A DNA stretch of 64,000 nt, taken from Histomonas meleagridis. Lineage: Eukaryota > Parabasalia > Tritrichomonadida > Dientamoebidae. The notes under the pieces were generated by a model that worked only from the letters and a program-made list of their open reading frames with translations, was not told where the DNA came from and did no database searches. Numbering within the stretch: the first letter of the stretch is position 1; each line of letters begins with the position of its first letter. The translations under genes were made by a program, and so were the position numbers. Of the stretch, positions 28,934 through 39,662 are shown in pieces. The stretch is from assembly GCA_020186115.1 (NCBI GenBank), contig WSYJ01000178.1, forward strand, positions 124,001 through 188,000, in the 5' to 3' direction.

Positions 28934-29914
28934 ATGACCGATACCATAAAAATGGAAACAAACATTTCAAAAGCAGGATTCATTCGTGATAGAACTCAAG
29001 CTTATTGCCAATATAGAAATCAACACCATAGCTCAAACTCATCATCTATTAATAATCATCTTCTTGATGAAAAACCAGAAAGATCACATAGAGATGAAAT
29101 ACTTACATCTAAGACTGAAGAGATTGAAAATCGTTTTTCTGAACTCAATAGTAATATTTCTAGTCTAGCTGAACTTCATCATCAGCGTGTTAATATGGTT
29201 TCCTTTAATGATGAAAAAACATTAGAATCTAATATCGAAGCCAAGACCGCCCTTATTTCCAAAGCCATCAAGTCCATCAAAACCAAAATCGGTGATCTTG
29301 CACAATTTGATCCAACTCGTCAAAACATTATCATTTCCAATCTTCAAAAAGGATACTATGCCCGACTTCGAGATGCCACCATTTCATTCCGTGAGATGCA
29401 GCTTCAATATGCGCAAAAGCTTAAAACCAAATTAGTAACTGAAGATGAAGATAATGATGGCGAATTTGAATCATTTGATGATGTTGGTTTTACGAGTGAA
29501 CAAATGGCGGCTGTAGTTCAGCACCAAGTTGATTTGTCACAGCGTAACACTGAGTTGGCCACAATCCTTAATCAATTAGGAGATCTTCGAGATATATATA
29601 ACGATCTTTCGACACTTATCATCGAACAAGGAACAATTTTGGACCGCATTGATAACTACGTGGAAAATGCGCAGGCAGAAGTGCAACAAGCAGTTGAACA
29701 AGTGAATAAAGCCGAAGTACATCAAAGCAGCAAATGCTTCTATTACTATCTGCTGCTGATGATTATCCTCATCATAATCCTTGGGTCCGTCATCATCGTC
29801 AAAAAGGCAAACAAGAAAAAGAGCGAAGGCGGAGGCGGCTCTGAAGACCCTGTAAATAATACGGTGTTGTTTGATGCCGCAGCAGCAATGTTGGCTAAAC
29901 TTCTCTCAAAATAA
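28934..29914 (+). CDS. Qa-SNARE (syntaxin 16-like)
   Basis: The 326-residue membrane protein begins MTDTIKMETNISKAGFIRDRTQAY, with helical Habc-like stretches at about 60-190. It then has a SNARE helix (about 205-265: LSQRNTELATILNQLGDL, DLSTLIIEQGTILDRID with the central Gln of Qa-SNAREs) and one transmembrane helix (YYYLLLMIILIIILGSVII). The about 45-residue stretch after the membrane helix, on the lumenal side, is unusual: syntaxins normally end at the membrane. It includes a Gly-rich hinge (GGGGSEDP) and a short helix. The gene should act in Golgi/endosome vesicle fusion. The start at 28934 is preferred over 28883 because a TCACTTTT initiator lies between them. Confidence 0.85.
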   Translation: MTDTIKMETNISKAGFIRDRTQAYCQYRNQHHSSNSSSINNHLLDEKPERSHRDEILTSKTEEIENRFSELNSNISSLAELHHQRVNMVSFNDEKTLESNIEAKTALISKAIKSIKTKIGDLAQFDPTRQNIIISNLQKGYYARLRDATISFREMQLQYAQKLKTKLVTEDEDNDGEFESFDDVGFTSEQMAAVVQHQVDLSQRNTELATILNQLGDLRDIYNDLSTLIIEQGTILDRIDNYVENAQAEVQQAVEQVNKAEVHQSSKCFYYYLLLMIILIIILGSVIIVKKANKKKSEGGGGSEDPVNNTVLFDAAAAMLAKLLSK

Positions 29915-30370
29915 AAAGTATTTAATATTTGTATAGTTTTATTAATTTAAAGATAAAAACTTTTGACTTATTGTATACAGTCTTTTGTTTAAATGATATA
30001 AAAAACATTGGCAGATTTCGCTCACTTGTTACAGTACTCCACCATTTTCAGATGTATAAATTAATGTATTCATGGCATATAATGTAATTCTTTTACTAGA
30101 TCTTTTTTTCTTCTTTAATTTTTTGTTTAAGTCAAATTATTTTCATTAAGACCATATGAATTTTACTTATTTTTGTACATAATTTTTTTTCCTCATTTTC
30201 TAATCGCTTAGATAATGTTAAATCAGAATTTTCTTTCTTATTTTTACAATTTGAGCCATATTCTGATAAAACACAATTACTTTCAACAATCAAAAATTTA
30301 AACTCAATCTATGCGACCACTTCTATAAGTTTTAATTTAAATCATCACCTTCCTCTTATTTACAGGTGCT
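29915..30370. other. intergenic with possible gene relics
   Basis: On the minus strand, MNTLIYTSENGG (about 30038-30073) resembles the start of an ankyrin module and is broken by a stop soon after. Further along the same strand a 50-residue open stretch rich in Lys and Glu lacks an ATG. These look like decayed gene pieces rather than genes. The rest is AT-rich. Confidence 0.3.
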
Positions 30371-30836
30371 TTGAATGAAATATTTTTAAGAATTTTTTCC
30401 GCAGTTTCCAAATTTCCAATTATAATTTCATTTATTTTTCTTGTGATTATATTTAGCTTATACTTAAATAAGTCTAAAATATCATTTTCAATTCAGAATC
30501 TTTTATTAAATGAAAGTTTAAAAGTTCCATTTGTTTTTGCATTATTTTTTACCAATGCTTTTCAACAATTTACTGATGAAAATTCTACATTGATCATCAA
30601 TGATTCCAATGATTTTGAAGATTCAAATAAAAATAATGTTTTTTATGTTATTATTAATAGTGTTGATGAAATTCCAAATGAAGCATTCAGTAATTGTAAA
30701 ACTATAACTCAAGTTAACATAGGAAATGAAGTTAAAAAAAATTGGAAATAAAGCATTTTACTTTTGTTCTGATTTGTCAGTTGTTAACTTTGGTATAAAT
30801 ATAAAAACAATTGGAGAAAGTGCATTCTCAAGATAA
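30371..30836 (+). pseudogene. BspA-type leucine-rich repeat protein relic with frameshift
   Basis: The frame begins with TTG (no ATG) and encodes a hydrophobic segment (FPIIISFIFLVIIFSLYL), then about 60 residues, then IPNEAFSNCKTITQVNIG, the start of a BspA-like LRR (IxxxAFxxCxxLxxVxIG). At the A8 run 30734-30741 the frame shifts by one. With one A fewer it continues KKIGNKAFYFCSDL, NIKTIGESAFSR and stops at 30836. Intact BspA proteins are surface proteins with dozens of such repeats. This copy has only about two, no start codon and a broken frame, so it is a relic. Confidence 0.65.
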
Positions 30837-30909
30837 TAATTTTGAATTTTTCATTATGAAATAGCACGTTTAAACATTAATTTTTATTGCCAACTTAATT
30901 TTCGCTTTA
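30837..30909. other. gap between LRR relic and TOR stop
   Basis: 73 bp, convergent 3' ends, no gene. Confidence 0.4.
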
Positions 30910-33900
30910 TTACCACCACGGGTACCACCCAGGGAACATTTGGCACAAGTTTCTTATATCAGTTGCCTGTTTGATCAAATTATTAACTTGTGCCTGCACT
31001 GATAATTGTGTTTCATCTTCGAAGTCATTACCCTTTAACTTGTCTTCTATTCTTTTTACCACTCTGACAGCGGCGTCACTATTATTTTCTTCCACGATCC
31101 ATTGTAACAACGGGTCATAAATAAACACGTCCAACAAACCTAAAATTTGTTCATTATTTCTTCTTAAAATTTTCATAATATTTTCACAGCATACACGAAA
31201 AGTGCCATCGACTCTTGTGACTTCTAAAGCGTTAACGAGTAATCTTGTTAATCTAAATGGTACCAACTCAGGGAATCGTTTTCTATGTTGTGTTACTTCG
31301 AAACAATCACCAAAATCAATATGAACCAATTTTGCCGATTTAAGGTTAAACATAATATTTTGCATATGTCTATCACCTAAGCCTAATATATAACCAGCGA
31401 TTGAAGTCAATGCTAATGAAGTCGTATACGTTTTACGTCTTTCAAGCCAATTAATCGAATCAGATGCTTGGTTAAATAATATCTTCTTAACTTCATCACC
31501 TTTCGTTGTCTTTATCCCTTTCCTAAAGAACTGCATCTTTGTTTCGATTGGGAAGTTACCATAATTTTGTGGGTTTCCAATTTTATATTCGACCTCCAAA
31601 TCGATCGAATGGAAATCTCGATATTCCTTAATGATCGCAAACATTGTATCACAACCTGTTACCCACCCAATTAGGCCAACGTTACCAGTAATTGGGGTCA
31701 CACTATAAGTTGTAATACTTAAGTTTTTACGTAATGGTATCGAACTTGAAGATATAATTGTATTCACATAAGTAAAGAATTGCATCACACGTTCATCCAA
31801 ACGTGTGTCCTCATTAGCCTTTAATAAGAAGTCATATTTTCTTCCATTCGAACCTATTAATCCCATTTTCCTTGGTCTTTGTTTTGATTTTAATATTGTC
31901 AAATTCGAACAAATTTCTTTTATAGTAATTAACTCAGAATTATGTTTATAAGTACCAGGAATAATTATTTCGAGGTTTTTCATTTTCGGCAAAGATATTG
32001 AAGCTAATTTTAATTGGATATCACGGAATTGTGGTAAGAATGAATGAATTTGTGAAAACAAGATTGAATATATACTCCAAGCTTGATTAACATATATTTG
32101 ATTTTTAGTTTCTTTACATTTTTGTATATATGTATTAGCTGTAGATAATGCTTTACCATATTCATGCATGAAAGATATCTCATAAAATGTTTTTGGTTGA
32201 TTCTCAATGATTTTATGGAAATCATTTAATAATGTAATTGATTCTTCAAGATTATTCCGGATATAACAAGCACGTGAAGATTCATCTAAAGCTGAATGAC
32301 ATGATTCCCACCATGTGGCAGACACACGAATTAATTCATTAGAAAACTCTAACATTTGATTAATAATTGTTGGATATATTGTACGTAAATAATTAAACAT
32401 TGAAGCAGCAATTTCACTTCGTTGTGAATCATCACTTTTTAATGCAAATAATAATGAATATAATAATATATGTGGATGATCTGACCCAATAACATTCATT
32501 AAATGGATTAATAAGTTCTTTAATTGATCATCTTGTGAATTAGATCGTGCTATAATTTGTGGTAATACATTTATCCAGATTCGTGATGGTAATGAATCAA
32601 GTTTCGATTGGAATAATTCATATATTTCTGTTGTCCCTGATTTAAATAATATTGAAAGAATTCGTAATGTAAATGGTAATGAATCTTCATATGATAATGT
32701 TAAACCATTTAATAATGAATCAATTGTTTGAAGCAAACATGGAAAACTTTTAGTTTCATTATATATTTGTAAATTTACTTGTGCTAAAGTTTTATATGAA
32801 TCAATTAATTTCGGATTTAATTGTAATGATTCTTTTAATATATTATTTGCTTCTTCATAACGATTTTGTTTATATAACCATTGTCCTAACGCGAGTTGTA
32901 TATAAGGTTTATAATTGTTATTTGTTGTGATGTTTTGGATTAATTCTAATCCATCATTTATAGCTTTTTCTTTATTCTTTTGTCCCCAATCAATTCGTAT
33001 TTTTAAGAATTGTATTTCAGGATCAAATTTATCATTTATATTACTAAAGATATAATTAATGATTGAGTTCGATATTTGGAAATTATGTTGATGAATTGAT
33101 ACATTTAATACACGTAGCCATTCACTACGAATTTCTTCGAAGTTAAACATTAATGAATATATTAATATTGATTCAAATAATATACTTGTAGAATCAGGTA
33201 AATGTTTAAAACGTGATATCCATAATTCACGAATATTATTAATTTCAAGTTTTAATTTATTATTTTCATTTTCATTATTCGAAATGTTATTTAATATTTC
33301 TTTATATTGAATTAATTCTTCAATTAAATTTAAGTTTGAAGCTTTAACTAAAATATCAATTGAATAATCATAATCATTATATAATGAAGTAAATAAATCT
33401 TCGAATTGTGACTTGACTAAAATTTTTATCATATTTAAAGCTTTATCAAAGTTATTATTTAAGACTAAATAAATAGCTTTATATATAGATATATCATCTT
33501 CTGGAATTTGTGCAGCAATTTTTATGAATTCTTCTTTTTCAAATAAATGCCATAAAGAAATCGCTTCATATTTATATGAATAATTCTTTGATACTTCTCT
33601 AAGTTCATTATACATTAATAAATTCTCTAAACATTTAAATTTGCCATTTAAATATTCTTCATTTGTAGGATCTTCTTTAAGTTTAATATTATATATTTCT
33701 AATGCATCATCCCATGAACCAATTCTTTCTGCTAATTTACTTCCATCGACTTTAATGTTATTAATTTTTGCATATTTTAAGATACTATTAGCATATAAAG
33801 GTAAACCTAATTTTTGTGTTATGATTGTCATTTGTTGAATAACTTCAGCGTAAGGTAAATCAAATAATTTCTCATAAATTCGTAATGATTGTGGATAAAT

Positions 33901-36900
33901 TTCAGCTATAAATGAAGTTTTCGCATATATTTCATCTGATACTATAACTTTCTTTTCTAATAATTCCAAGATTTCAAATGCTTGTAAAAATCCTCTAATT
34001 ACAGACTTAGGAACATTTGGTGAATTAAATACAATTTTTACTGTTTCAATAACTTTAGTATTCTTATTAAGTATAAACATTGCTAATGAAATAGGTGCTA
34101 ATGAATCTTTTAATATAGAATATCTTTCAGAGATTAATGAACATGTACTAATAGCTCTAGAAGGAGAAGCTAAAATAATCGAATTAAAGAATGAATTACA
34201 CCAAAAGTTCCATTGACTTGAAGTAAAATCTAAAGAAGGTGTATTAAATACTAATTCTTGATCATTTAATACTACTTTAAATTTACGACTTTGAATTCGT
34301 TGACCTGTTTTAGCTTGTGGAGGATTTAATAAAAATAAGATTTCATTAGGTAAACCATTATCAGATGAATAAGCTTGAATACAAATTTGTAAATTTTTAT
34401 TTTTTGTTATATCGAAAAATGATTTAATTGAAGGTATAAATATTAAACATTTTGGTCCTATTTGTGCTGATACTATAAATATTATATCTAATGATTTATC
34501 ATGTAAATTAGGATTAATTTGGACAAGTTGTATCATTCCTCGAATTATTTGTGATGCGAATTTATGTGAACCTGCAAATAATAACATATCTTTCATAATA
34601 GATAAAGTTTCTTGACATGATGAAGTATTACTAGCATTCGATATTAACCAACTTAAAATTTTCGGATATATTAAATAATCAACTTCTGATAAATGTGAAC
34701 TAAATGATAATAATGAATTAAATATTGATAACGCAACTTTCTCACCAGAAGTTTCAATATCACTTAATAATAAATTAGTAATTCGTGGTAAATATAAACT
34801 TAAATCATTACCTATAAAGTTCATTAACCATTCAATGCTTTGTACTATTTTAAGTTTATCATATGTTTCCCATGTTTTACATATTAAATCTATAACATCT
34901 GGTAATAGTTTCAAAAAACTACTACCTAAAACAGTCATAAATTTCGATAAATTTGGTAACAAAACAGTGATTGCAGATTGTGAATGTTGATTTATTAAAC
35001 GTTTTAATAATATATATAATTCATTCTCTAAGAAATTACCAATATATAAATGTAATCTAAATATAATTAATAAACAATCAGTAGCTAAGACATGTAATGA
35101 AGATAATGCATCGTTTTCTAATATGTCAAATATTTTATTCATAACAAAACCTATTGATGCAAATTGTAATGATTCTTGTGGATCTTTAAATTCTGTTTTA
35201 GATAAGAAATAATTTACTGTTCGTGGAACTTCAGAACTTTCTTCATTTAACATATATTTATGAAATATTAATGGGTCTACAACGCCGATTTTTATTATAG
35301 CTTTATGTAATAATTCAAATGATACATCAGATGTATGTAATTTCGTCAAAGATATTAACTTAATGAAAATAGGGAAATGTTCATTATAAATGGAATATTT
35401 TAATGATGTAACTTGAAGTGCACTAATCAATAAAATTAATGAAGAATTTGTATGTTTATAAGATGCATGATATAATAATGCACTACTAATATGAACTTCT
35501 AATTTATTAATATTAACTTCTTTATAAGAAATTTGTATTAAATATGATAATAATTCTAATGCCGTTGATGAAAGTGGTGGTTGTTTATTAATAATTTTCT
35601 CTAATAAATATGATGAATGTTGTTCTAATAATTGTTTACATGAATTAGAATATGAATAAGAAGGTTTAGAAAATGCTGCTCTTCCTAAAAACAAAAATGG
35701 TTTGATCATTCTCGAATTCATTTTAGGATTAATATCAATGTTATTAATGACATCTAATAAATAATCATTTAAACTTGAATATGATATTGGTAAATCAGAT
35801 AATTGTATTAAATATTCCATCGAATCATAACATATTTGTTTATATGGATCATGAATTAATGGAATTAAATCTCTAAGAATTTCATCGGATTTTGGTTCTT
35901 TACGTAATTTAGGTAAAATTGATGAACGTAAATCATAATCAAGTTCACAACCTATAAATACTAAAAGTCCTTGAATTATCTTAAGTGAAGGACAATGACT
36001 TTGATGATATAATAAATATTCAATTGTCTTTTTTCGTATTGTATAATCATTATGATATAAATAACTTAAATATATATTAATCGATTCATCATTCGATAAA
36101 TTTGGTGGTACTTTTAATTGTATCATTGCATCAAATGATGATATAATATCATTCGTTGTTGAAGTTTGATTTGATAATGTCGAAATTGCACTTTGATATA
36201 CATTACTTTGTAAAAATGTTTCTAATGATTTATCAACTTCAATGATTTTCTGGAAAACTTTAATAATAAAATCAGTCATTGGATATTCAAATACTTTTGA
36301 TGCTTGCGTTTGGAATTGATTTTTATCAATGAGATAATAAAACAAACAAAAAGCTGCTCGGCATTTATCATCATCAAATGATCGAACTGCTTTCTTAACT
36401 ATATAAAAATCATACGTGTCACATTTATGATTTTGAATAAAGTTTAATCCTATTAATGTTATTGAAGTAAATGCACTCGATTTATTCTGTGATTTAGACT
36501 TTAAAAACGGTTTGATTGAATTGTGAACTTTTTCAATGTTCTCCGATGAAAACAATTCGGGATTTGTCTTGGAAATGAAAGGAAGCAAAAACAAATAAGA
36601 ATTAATGCTATCAGAATCTTGTTGTGCTGGGAAATTAAAAGGAGTCTTGGAGAAGTCAAAAATATGGGAAACATTGGGATATGTTTCAATAAGAATTACT
36701 GATGCTCTAATAATGGTTTGAAAAATTGAACTACTTCGAAGAGATTCTTTTGAAAGAGAATTGAAGAAACGTGCTGCAAGAATTCGTGTGTCGAAATTAA
36801 CTGATTTGGATGAACAAACAATTTTTAATGTTTTTAATGTAAGCCGAGATATTGTTGGATTATCGTTTAAAATGCCTGTAGATAATACATCTGTAACTGT

Positions 36901-37452
36901 GGGAATATCACCTTCATAAAAATTAGGGAATGTTTTAAATAAACTGTTGAATAAATAATAACCAGATACTTTTTGATCTTCTTTATCTGATTTAATCCAT
37001 GTTCCTGCTTTTTCTGATAATGATTGTATTACGTACGTCATTGATTTTTTGAGATTATTATTTAAAAAGATTAAAATCTTTTCCAAATGAATGTAAAAAA
37101 TTGGATCTGGATCAGCAGTTAATGAAATAATTTCTTTAGAAACTCTGTTAGCTGTTGCAACTTTGTTTCCTATATGTGCATCAACTAATGCTGATAACAT
37201 AATTATTGTATTTTTCATTGAGCTTGTCTTTGCTAGTGAAATTTCACCAACAAAGGAATTAACATCAAAATGGACATCAGTTTTGAATTGGAATTCGACA
37301 AAATTTTGGAAGTTATTGTATGTAGTTAAATAATCTAAAGATTTGTATTGGTTTGAAATTCCAGCAATTGCTTTTATGTATGAGCTAATGGTAAGAGTTT
37401 TGTCATCAAAAGGATTTTCGCTTAGCGATGTTGTTCTTGATGATTTTTCCAT
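30910..37452 (-). CDS. TOR: TOR kinase (target of rapamycin), PIKK family
   Basis: The 2180-residue PIKK has a long HEAT solenoid (about 1-1100), FAT region, FRB domain (about 1680-1780), kinase domain (about 1815-2080) and FATC (last 33 residues, ending FPGWYPWW). TOR rather than ATM/ATR/DNA-PK is shown by KSKQRPRKMGLIGSNG, KANEDTRLDERVMQFF and the FRB itself. The catalytic loop LGDRHMQNIM and HIDFGD are intact. In the FRB the serine of the LEEASR-type loop (DESSR) and the Trp of NQAWSIY are kept, while the second Tyr of the YY pair is Ser. It should be the growth and nutrient kinase. The ATG at 37452 is the first in frame. A TCATTTG initiator at 37505-37511 is followed by an out-of-frame ATG at 37499 (see findings). 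Shorter than animal TOR (about 2550). Confidence 0.95.
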   Translation of the reverse strand: MEKSSRTTSLSENPFDDKTLTISSYIKAIAGISNQYKSLDYLTTYNNFQNFVEFQFKTDVHFDVNSFVGEISLAKTSSMKNTIIMLSALVDAHIGNKVATANRVSKEIISLTADPDPIFYIHLEKILIFLNNNLKKSMTYVIQSLSEKAGTWIKSDKEDQKVSGYYLFNSLFKTFPNFYEGDIPTVTDVLSTGILNDNPTISRLTLKTLKIVCSSKSVNFDTRILAARFFNSLSKESLRSSSIFQTIIRASVILIETYPNVSHIFDFSKTPFNFPAQQDSDSINSYLFLLPFISKTNPELFSSENIEKVHNSIKPFLKSKSQNKSSAFTSITLIGLNFIQNHKCDTYDFYIVKKAVRSFDDDKCRAAFCLFYYLIDKNQFQTQASKVFEYPMTDFIIKVFQKIIEVDKSLETFLQSNVYQSAISTLSNQTSTTNDIISSFDAMIQLKVPPNLSNDESINIYLSYLYHNDYTIRKKTIEYLLYHQSHCPSLKIIQGLLVFIGCELDYDLRSSILPKLRKEPKSDEILRDLIPLIHDPYKQICYDSMEYLIQLSDLPISYSSLNDYLLDVINNIDINPKMNSRMIKPFLFLGRAAFSKPSYSYSNSCKQLLEQHSSYLLEKIINKQPPLSSTALELLSYLIQISYKEVNINKLEVHISSALLYHASYKHTNSSLILLISALQVTSLKYSIYNEHFPIFIKLISLTKLHTSDVSFELLHKAIIKIGVVDPLIFHKYMLNEESSEVPRTVNYFLSKTEFKDPQESLQFASIGFVMNKIFDILENDALSSLHVLATDCLLIIFRLHLYIGNFLENELYILLKRLINQHSQSAITVLLPNLSKFMTVLGSSFLKLLPDVIDLICKTWETYDKLKIVQSIEWLMNFIGNDLSLYLPRITNLLLSDIETSGEKVALSIFNSLLSFSSHLSEVDYLIYPKILSWLISNASNTSSCQETLSIMKDMLLFAGSHKFASQIIRGMIQLVQINPNLHDKSLDIIFIVSAQIGPKCLIFIPSIKSFFDITKNKNLQICIQAYSSDNGLPNEILFLLNPPQAKTGQRIQSRKFKVVLNDQELVFNTPSLDFTSSQWNFWCNSFFNSIILASPSRAISTCSLISERYSILKDSLAPISLAMFILNKNTKVIETVKIVFNSPNVPKSVIRGFLQAFEILELLEKKVIVSDEIYAKTSFIAEIYPQSLRIYEKLFDLPYAEVIQQMTIITQKLGLPLYANSILKYAKINNIKVDGSKLAERIGSWDDALEIYNIKLKEDPTNEEYLNGKFKCLENLLMYNELREVSKNYSYKYEAISLWHLFEKEEFIKIAAQIPEDDISIYKAIYLVLNNNFDKALNMIKILVKSQFEDLFTSLYNDYDYSIDILVKASNLNLIEELIQYKEILNNISNNENENNKLKLEINNIRELWISRFKHLPDSTSILFESILIYSLMFNFEEIRSEWLRVLNVSIHQHNFQISNSIINYIFSNINDKFDPEIQFLKIRIDWGQKNKEKAINDGLELIQNITTNNNYKPYIQLALGQWLYKQNRYEEANNILKESLQLNPKLIDSYKTLAQVNLQIYNETKSFPCLLQTIDSLLNGLTLSYEDSLPFTLRILSILFKSGTTEIYELFQSKLDSLPSRIWINVLPQIIARSNSQDDQLKNLLIHLMNVIGSDHPHILLYSLLFALKSDDSQRSEIAASMFNYLRTIYPTIINQMLEFSNELIRVSATWWESCHSALDESSRACYIRNNLEESITLLNDFHKIIENQPKTFYEISFMHEYGKALSTANTYIQKCKETKNQIYVNQAWSIYSILFSQIHSFLPQFRDIQLKLASISLPKMKNLEIIIPGTYKHNSELITIKEICSNLTILKSKQRPRKMGLIGSNGRKYDFLLKANEDTRLDERVMQFFTYVNTIISSSSIPLRKNLSITTYSVTPITGNVGLIGWVTGCDTMFAIIKEYRDFHSIDLEVEYKIGNPQNYGNFPIETKMQFFRKGIKTTKGDEVKKILFNQASDSINWLERRKTYTTSLALTSIAGYILGLGDRHMQNIMFNLKSAKLVHIDFGDCFEVTQHRKRFPELVPFRLTRLLVNALEVTRVDGTFRVCCENIMKILRRNNEQILGLLDVFIYDPLLQWIVEENNSDAAVRVVKRIEDKLKGNDFEDETQLSVQAQVNNLIKQATDIRNLCQMFPGWYPWW

Positions 37453-38030
37453 TTTGATTTTTTTTTGCTGAGGTTTCGGTTTTGACAATTCTGCCTCATT
37501 TTTTCAAATGAAACGTAAATGATTTTGTGAAAAACGATTATCAATAATTCAAAACTGTAATATAATCAGCAAATGGCTCATTTTACATTTAGCTTTATTT
37601 TTGCTTTTTTTCTTAATGGACTTGTAAATGTCTTTAACTATAATTATCGCCTTGTTAATTAAAATATTTTTATAGTGGTAGAATTAATTTAATTTTTTTA
37701 AAAAAAATCAAATTTACTTTTATAATCAGAAAAAAAATATTAATAACAAAAATGTTTAAGTAACAGATGGTTGTAATATATCAATAAAAAAATATTTTTC
37801 ATTTTATTTCCAATAATTTGATTAAGATAAAAACACCAAAAATTCCTCAAAAAAATCATATTACTTGATCAAGTAATCTATTTTTTTTCGAAATCTAATA
37901 AATCTCATATAACCATACTTATGTGGAAGAGTTAGTGCAAATTTCTTCTATTTAGCAATTGAGTACTTTATTAGCAAAAAAGACCACAAATTTTTCAAAG
38001 CATTATACGGTTTCCTCAACCAAACAGTTA
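37453..38030. other. divergent promoter region of TOR and SRP receptor alpha
   Basis: The 578 bp between the divergent genes are AT-rich. TCATTTG on the minus strand (37505-37511) is a plausible TOR initiator. No gene is seen. Confidence 0.4.
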
Positions 38031-39662
38031 ATGCAAAAAGAGAAACAAAACGTTTTCGAGCTATTTGTTTTCGAATCTGGAGGTCTTGTTCTTTGGCCAA
38101 AAGATTGTGAAACATCACGTAAAACCACAAGTGTAGTTAATGAATATGTTCAAAAGCAAATTCTTGAAGGACATTCAACAGAGGCCACTTTCAAAAAAGA
38201 TCAAACATTCGTTATAGCTAAGCATTCACCTGATAGCAACATGCATTTTTGTATCACTCTTCCCTTTCAAATCTCTCAACATACTCAATATCTCCCACAA
38301 ATGCTTGATGAGTTTATTGAAGAATTCGAGCATCAGTTTGCCCCAATAATTGAAAAGAGTGATCAAATCATGCTTGTCCCAGATCTCTTTGCTCCATTCA
38401 GCGAAGAATCCATCCTTAAACGTTTCCAAGGTGTTACAAGTACAGCCCCAAAGAAGCCTACACCAAATGTATCTGAGAGCTTCACATCTATTTCAACCAT
38501 GCCCAAAACCCCTAAAGTTAATAATAAAAATGATCGCAAATCAACTCCACCACGAAGCAACTCTCCTTCCAAATCTGACCGTCCTCGCTTTAACCAAAAG
38601 AAGGATACTAGCGAAGTCGAAGCACTTTCCACTGTAATTCGTCAAAAGCGAGATGAAGAATCAGTTGAAGTCAAACAATATGATCTTGATGATTTTGAAG
38701 GTGTCTTTTCTCCATCACGTACGAATGCTTCCAAAGTTGCAGGTCTTTTCCGAAATATCATTGGTGAGAAAACACTTACAGAAGACAATCTTAATCCAAT
38801 TCTTACAGAGTTTGAGCAATACCTTGTCAACAAAAACGTAGCGACACACATTGCATCCGAACTTACTAAAGCTGTAGGCCAAAAACTTCTTGGCACTCGC
38901 TGTGGCACTTTTTCGTCCATCAAAACGATCGTTACGAATTCATTACGCGAGTCGATTGAACGTATTCTTACACCGCACCGAAGCATCGATATCATTCGCG
39001 ACATTCAAAACTCACGAGCGAAAGGTGTACCATATGTTATGGCATTTGTAGGTGTAAATGGTGTTGGAAAATCGACATCGTTATCAAAAGTTGCATATTT
39101 ATTCAAGCTTCATGGGTTTAAAGTCTTAATATCAGCATGTGATACATTTAGAAGTGGTGCAGTCGATCAACTAGAAGTACATTCAAAGAGATTACAAATC
39201 GAATTATTCCAACGAGGCGGAGGAAAACGTGATCCAGTACCAGTTGCACGTGATTCTATTGCATATGCAAAAGAGAACAATTTCGATGTTGTACTAATTG
39301 ATACTGCAGGACGAATGCAGAATGATACAAACTTAATGAAGCAAATCGCAAGACTAATTAACGAAGTGAAACCAGATATGACTGTTTTCGTTGCGGAAGC
39401 GTTAGTCGGTAATAATGGTTCGGACCAAATACAACAATTTGATAAAACTTTGAAGATGCACAACGGAGGAGAAAACGCTAAAGGTATCGATGGAATAATT
39501 TTGACGAAATTTGATACTGTTGATGATAAGGTCGGAGCTGCTTTAACATTAGTATATGAAACAGGTCACCCAATTGTATACTTGGGAGTTGGGGAGCAAT
39601 ATCATCACTTAAGAAGAATGAAGCCTGAGTTTGTTGTATCAACTCTTTTGAATGGTTTCTAA
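38031..39662 (+). CDS. signal recognition particle receptor, alpha subunit
   Basis: The 543-residue protein has the SRX domain at its N-terminus (NVFELFVFESGGLVLW, matching the start of other SRP receptors), a low-complexity Ser/Pro/Lys linker (about 135-215), an N domain and a GTPase G domain from about 330. G-domain motifs are GVNGVGKSTSL, the insertion-box start CDTFRSGAVDQL, DTAGRMQND, TKFD and the closing GVGEQYHHLRRM. It docks the SRP-ribosome complex at the ER through the membrane-bound beta subunit. The ATG at 38031 (MQKEKQ) places the SRX domain right at the N-terminus as in other species; the longer frame from 37959 begins with TTG. It is divergent from TOR. Confidence 0.95.
   Translation: MQKEKQNVFELFVFESGGLVLWPKDCETSRKTTSVVNEYVQKQILEGHSTEATFKKDQTFVIAKHSPDSNMHFCITLPFQISQHTQYLPQMLDEFIEEFEHQFAPIIEKSDQIMLVPDLFAPFSEESILKRFQGVTSTAPKKPTPNVSESFTSISTMPKTPKVNNKNDRKSTPPRSNSPSKSDRPRFNQKKDTSEVEALSTVIRQKRDEESVEVKQYDLDDFEGVFSPSRTNASKVAGLFRNIIGEKTLTEDNLNPILTEFEQYLVNKNVATHIASELTKAVGQKLLGTRCGTFSSIKTIVTNSLRESIERILTPHRSIDIIRDIQNSRAKGVPYVMAFVGVNGVGKSTSLSKVAYLFKLHGFKVLISACDTFRSGAVDQLEVHSKRLQIELFQRGGGKRDPVPVARDSIAYAKENNFDVVLIDTAGRMQNDTNLMKQIARLINEVKPDMTVFVAEALVGNNGSDQIQQFDKTLKMHNGGENAKGIDGIILTKFDTVDDKVGAALTLVYETGHPIVYLGVGEQYHHLRRMKPEFVVSTLLNGF

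Noticed and set aside
38642-39004. 120-codon minus-strand ORF
   Set aside because: Antisense to the SRP receptor alpha gene, which has clear conserved motifs.
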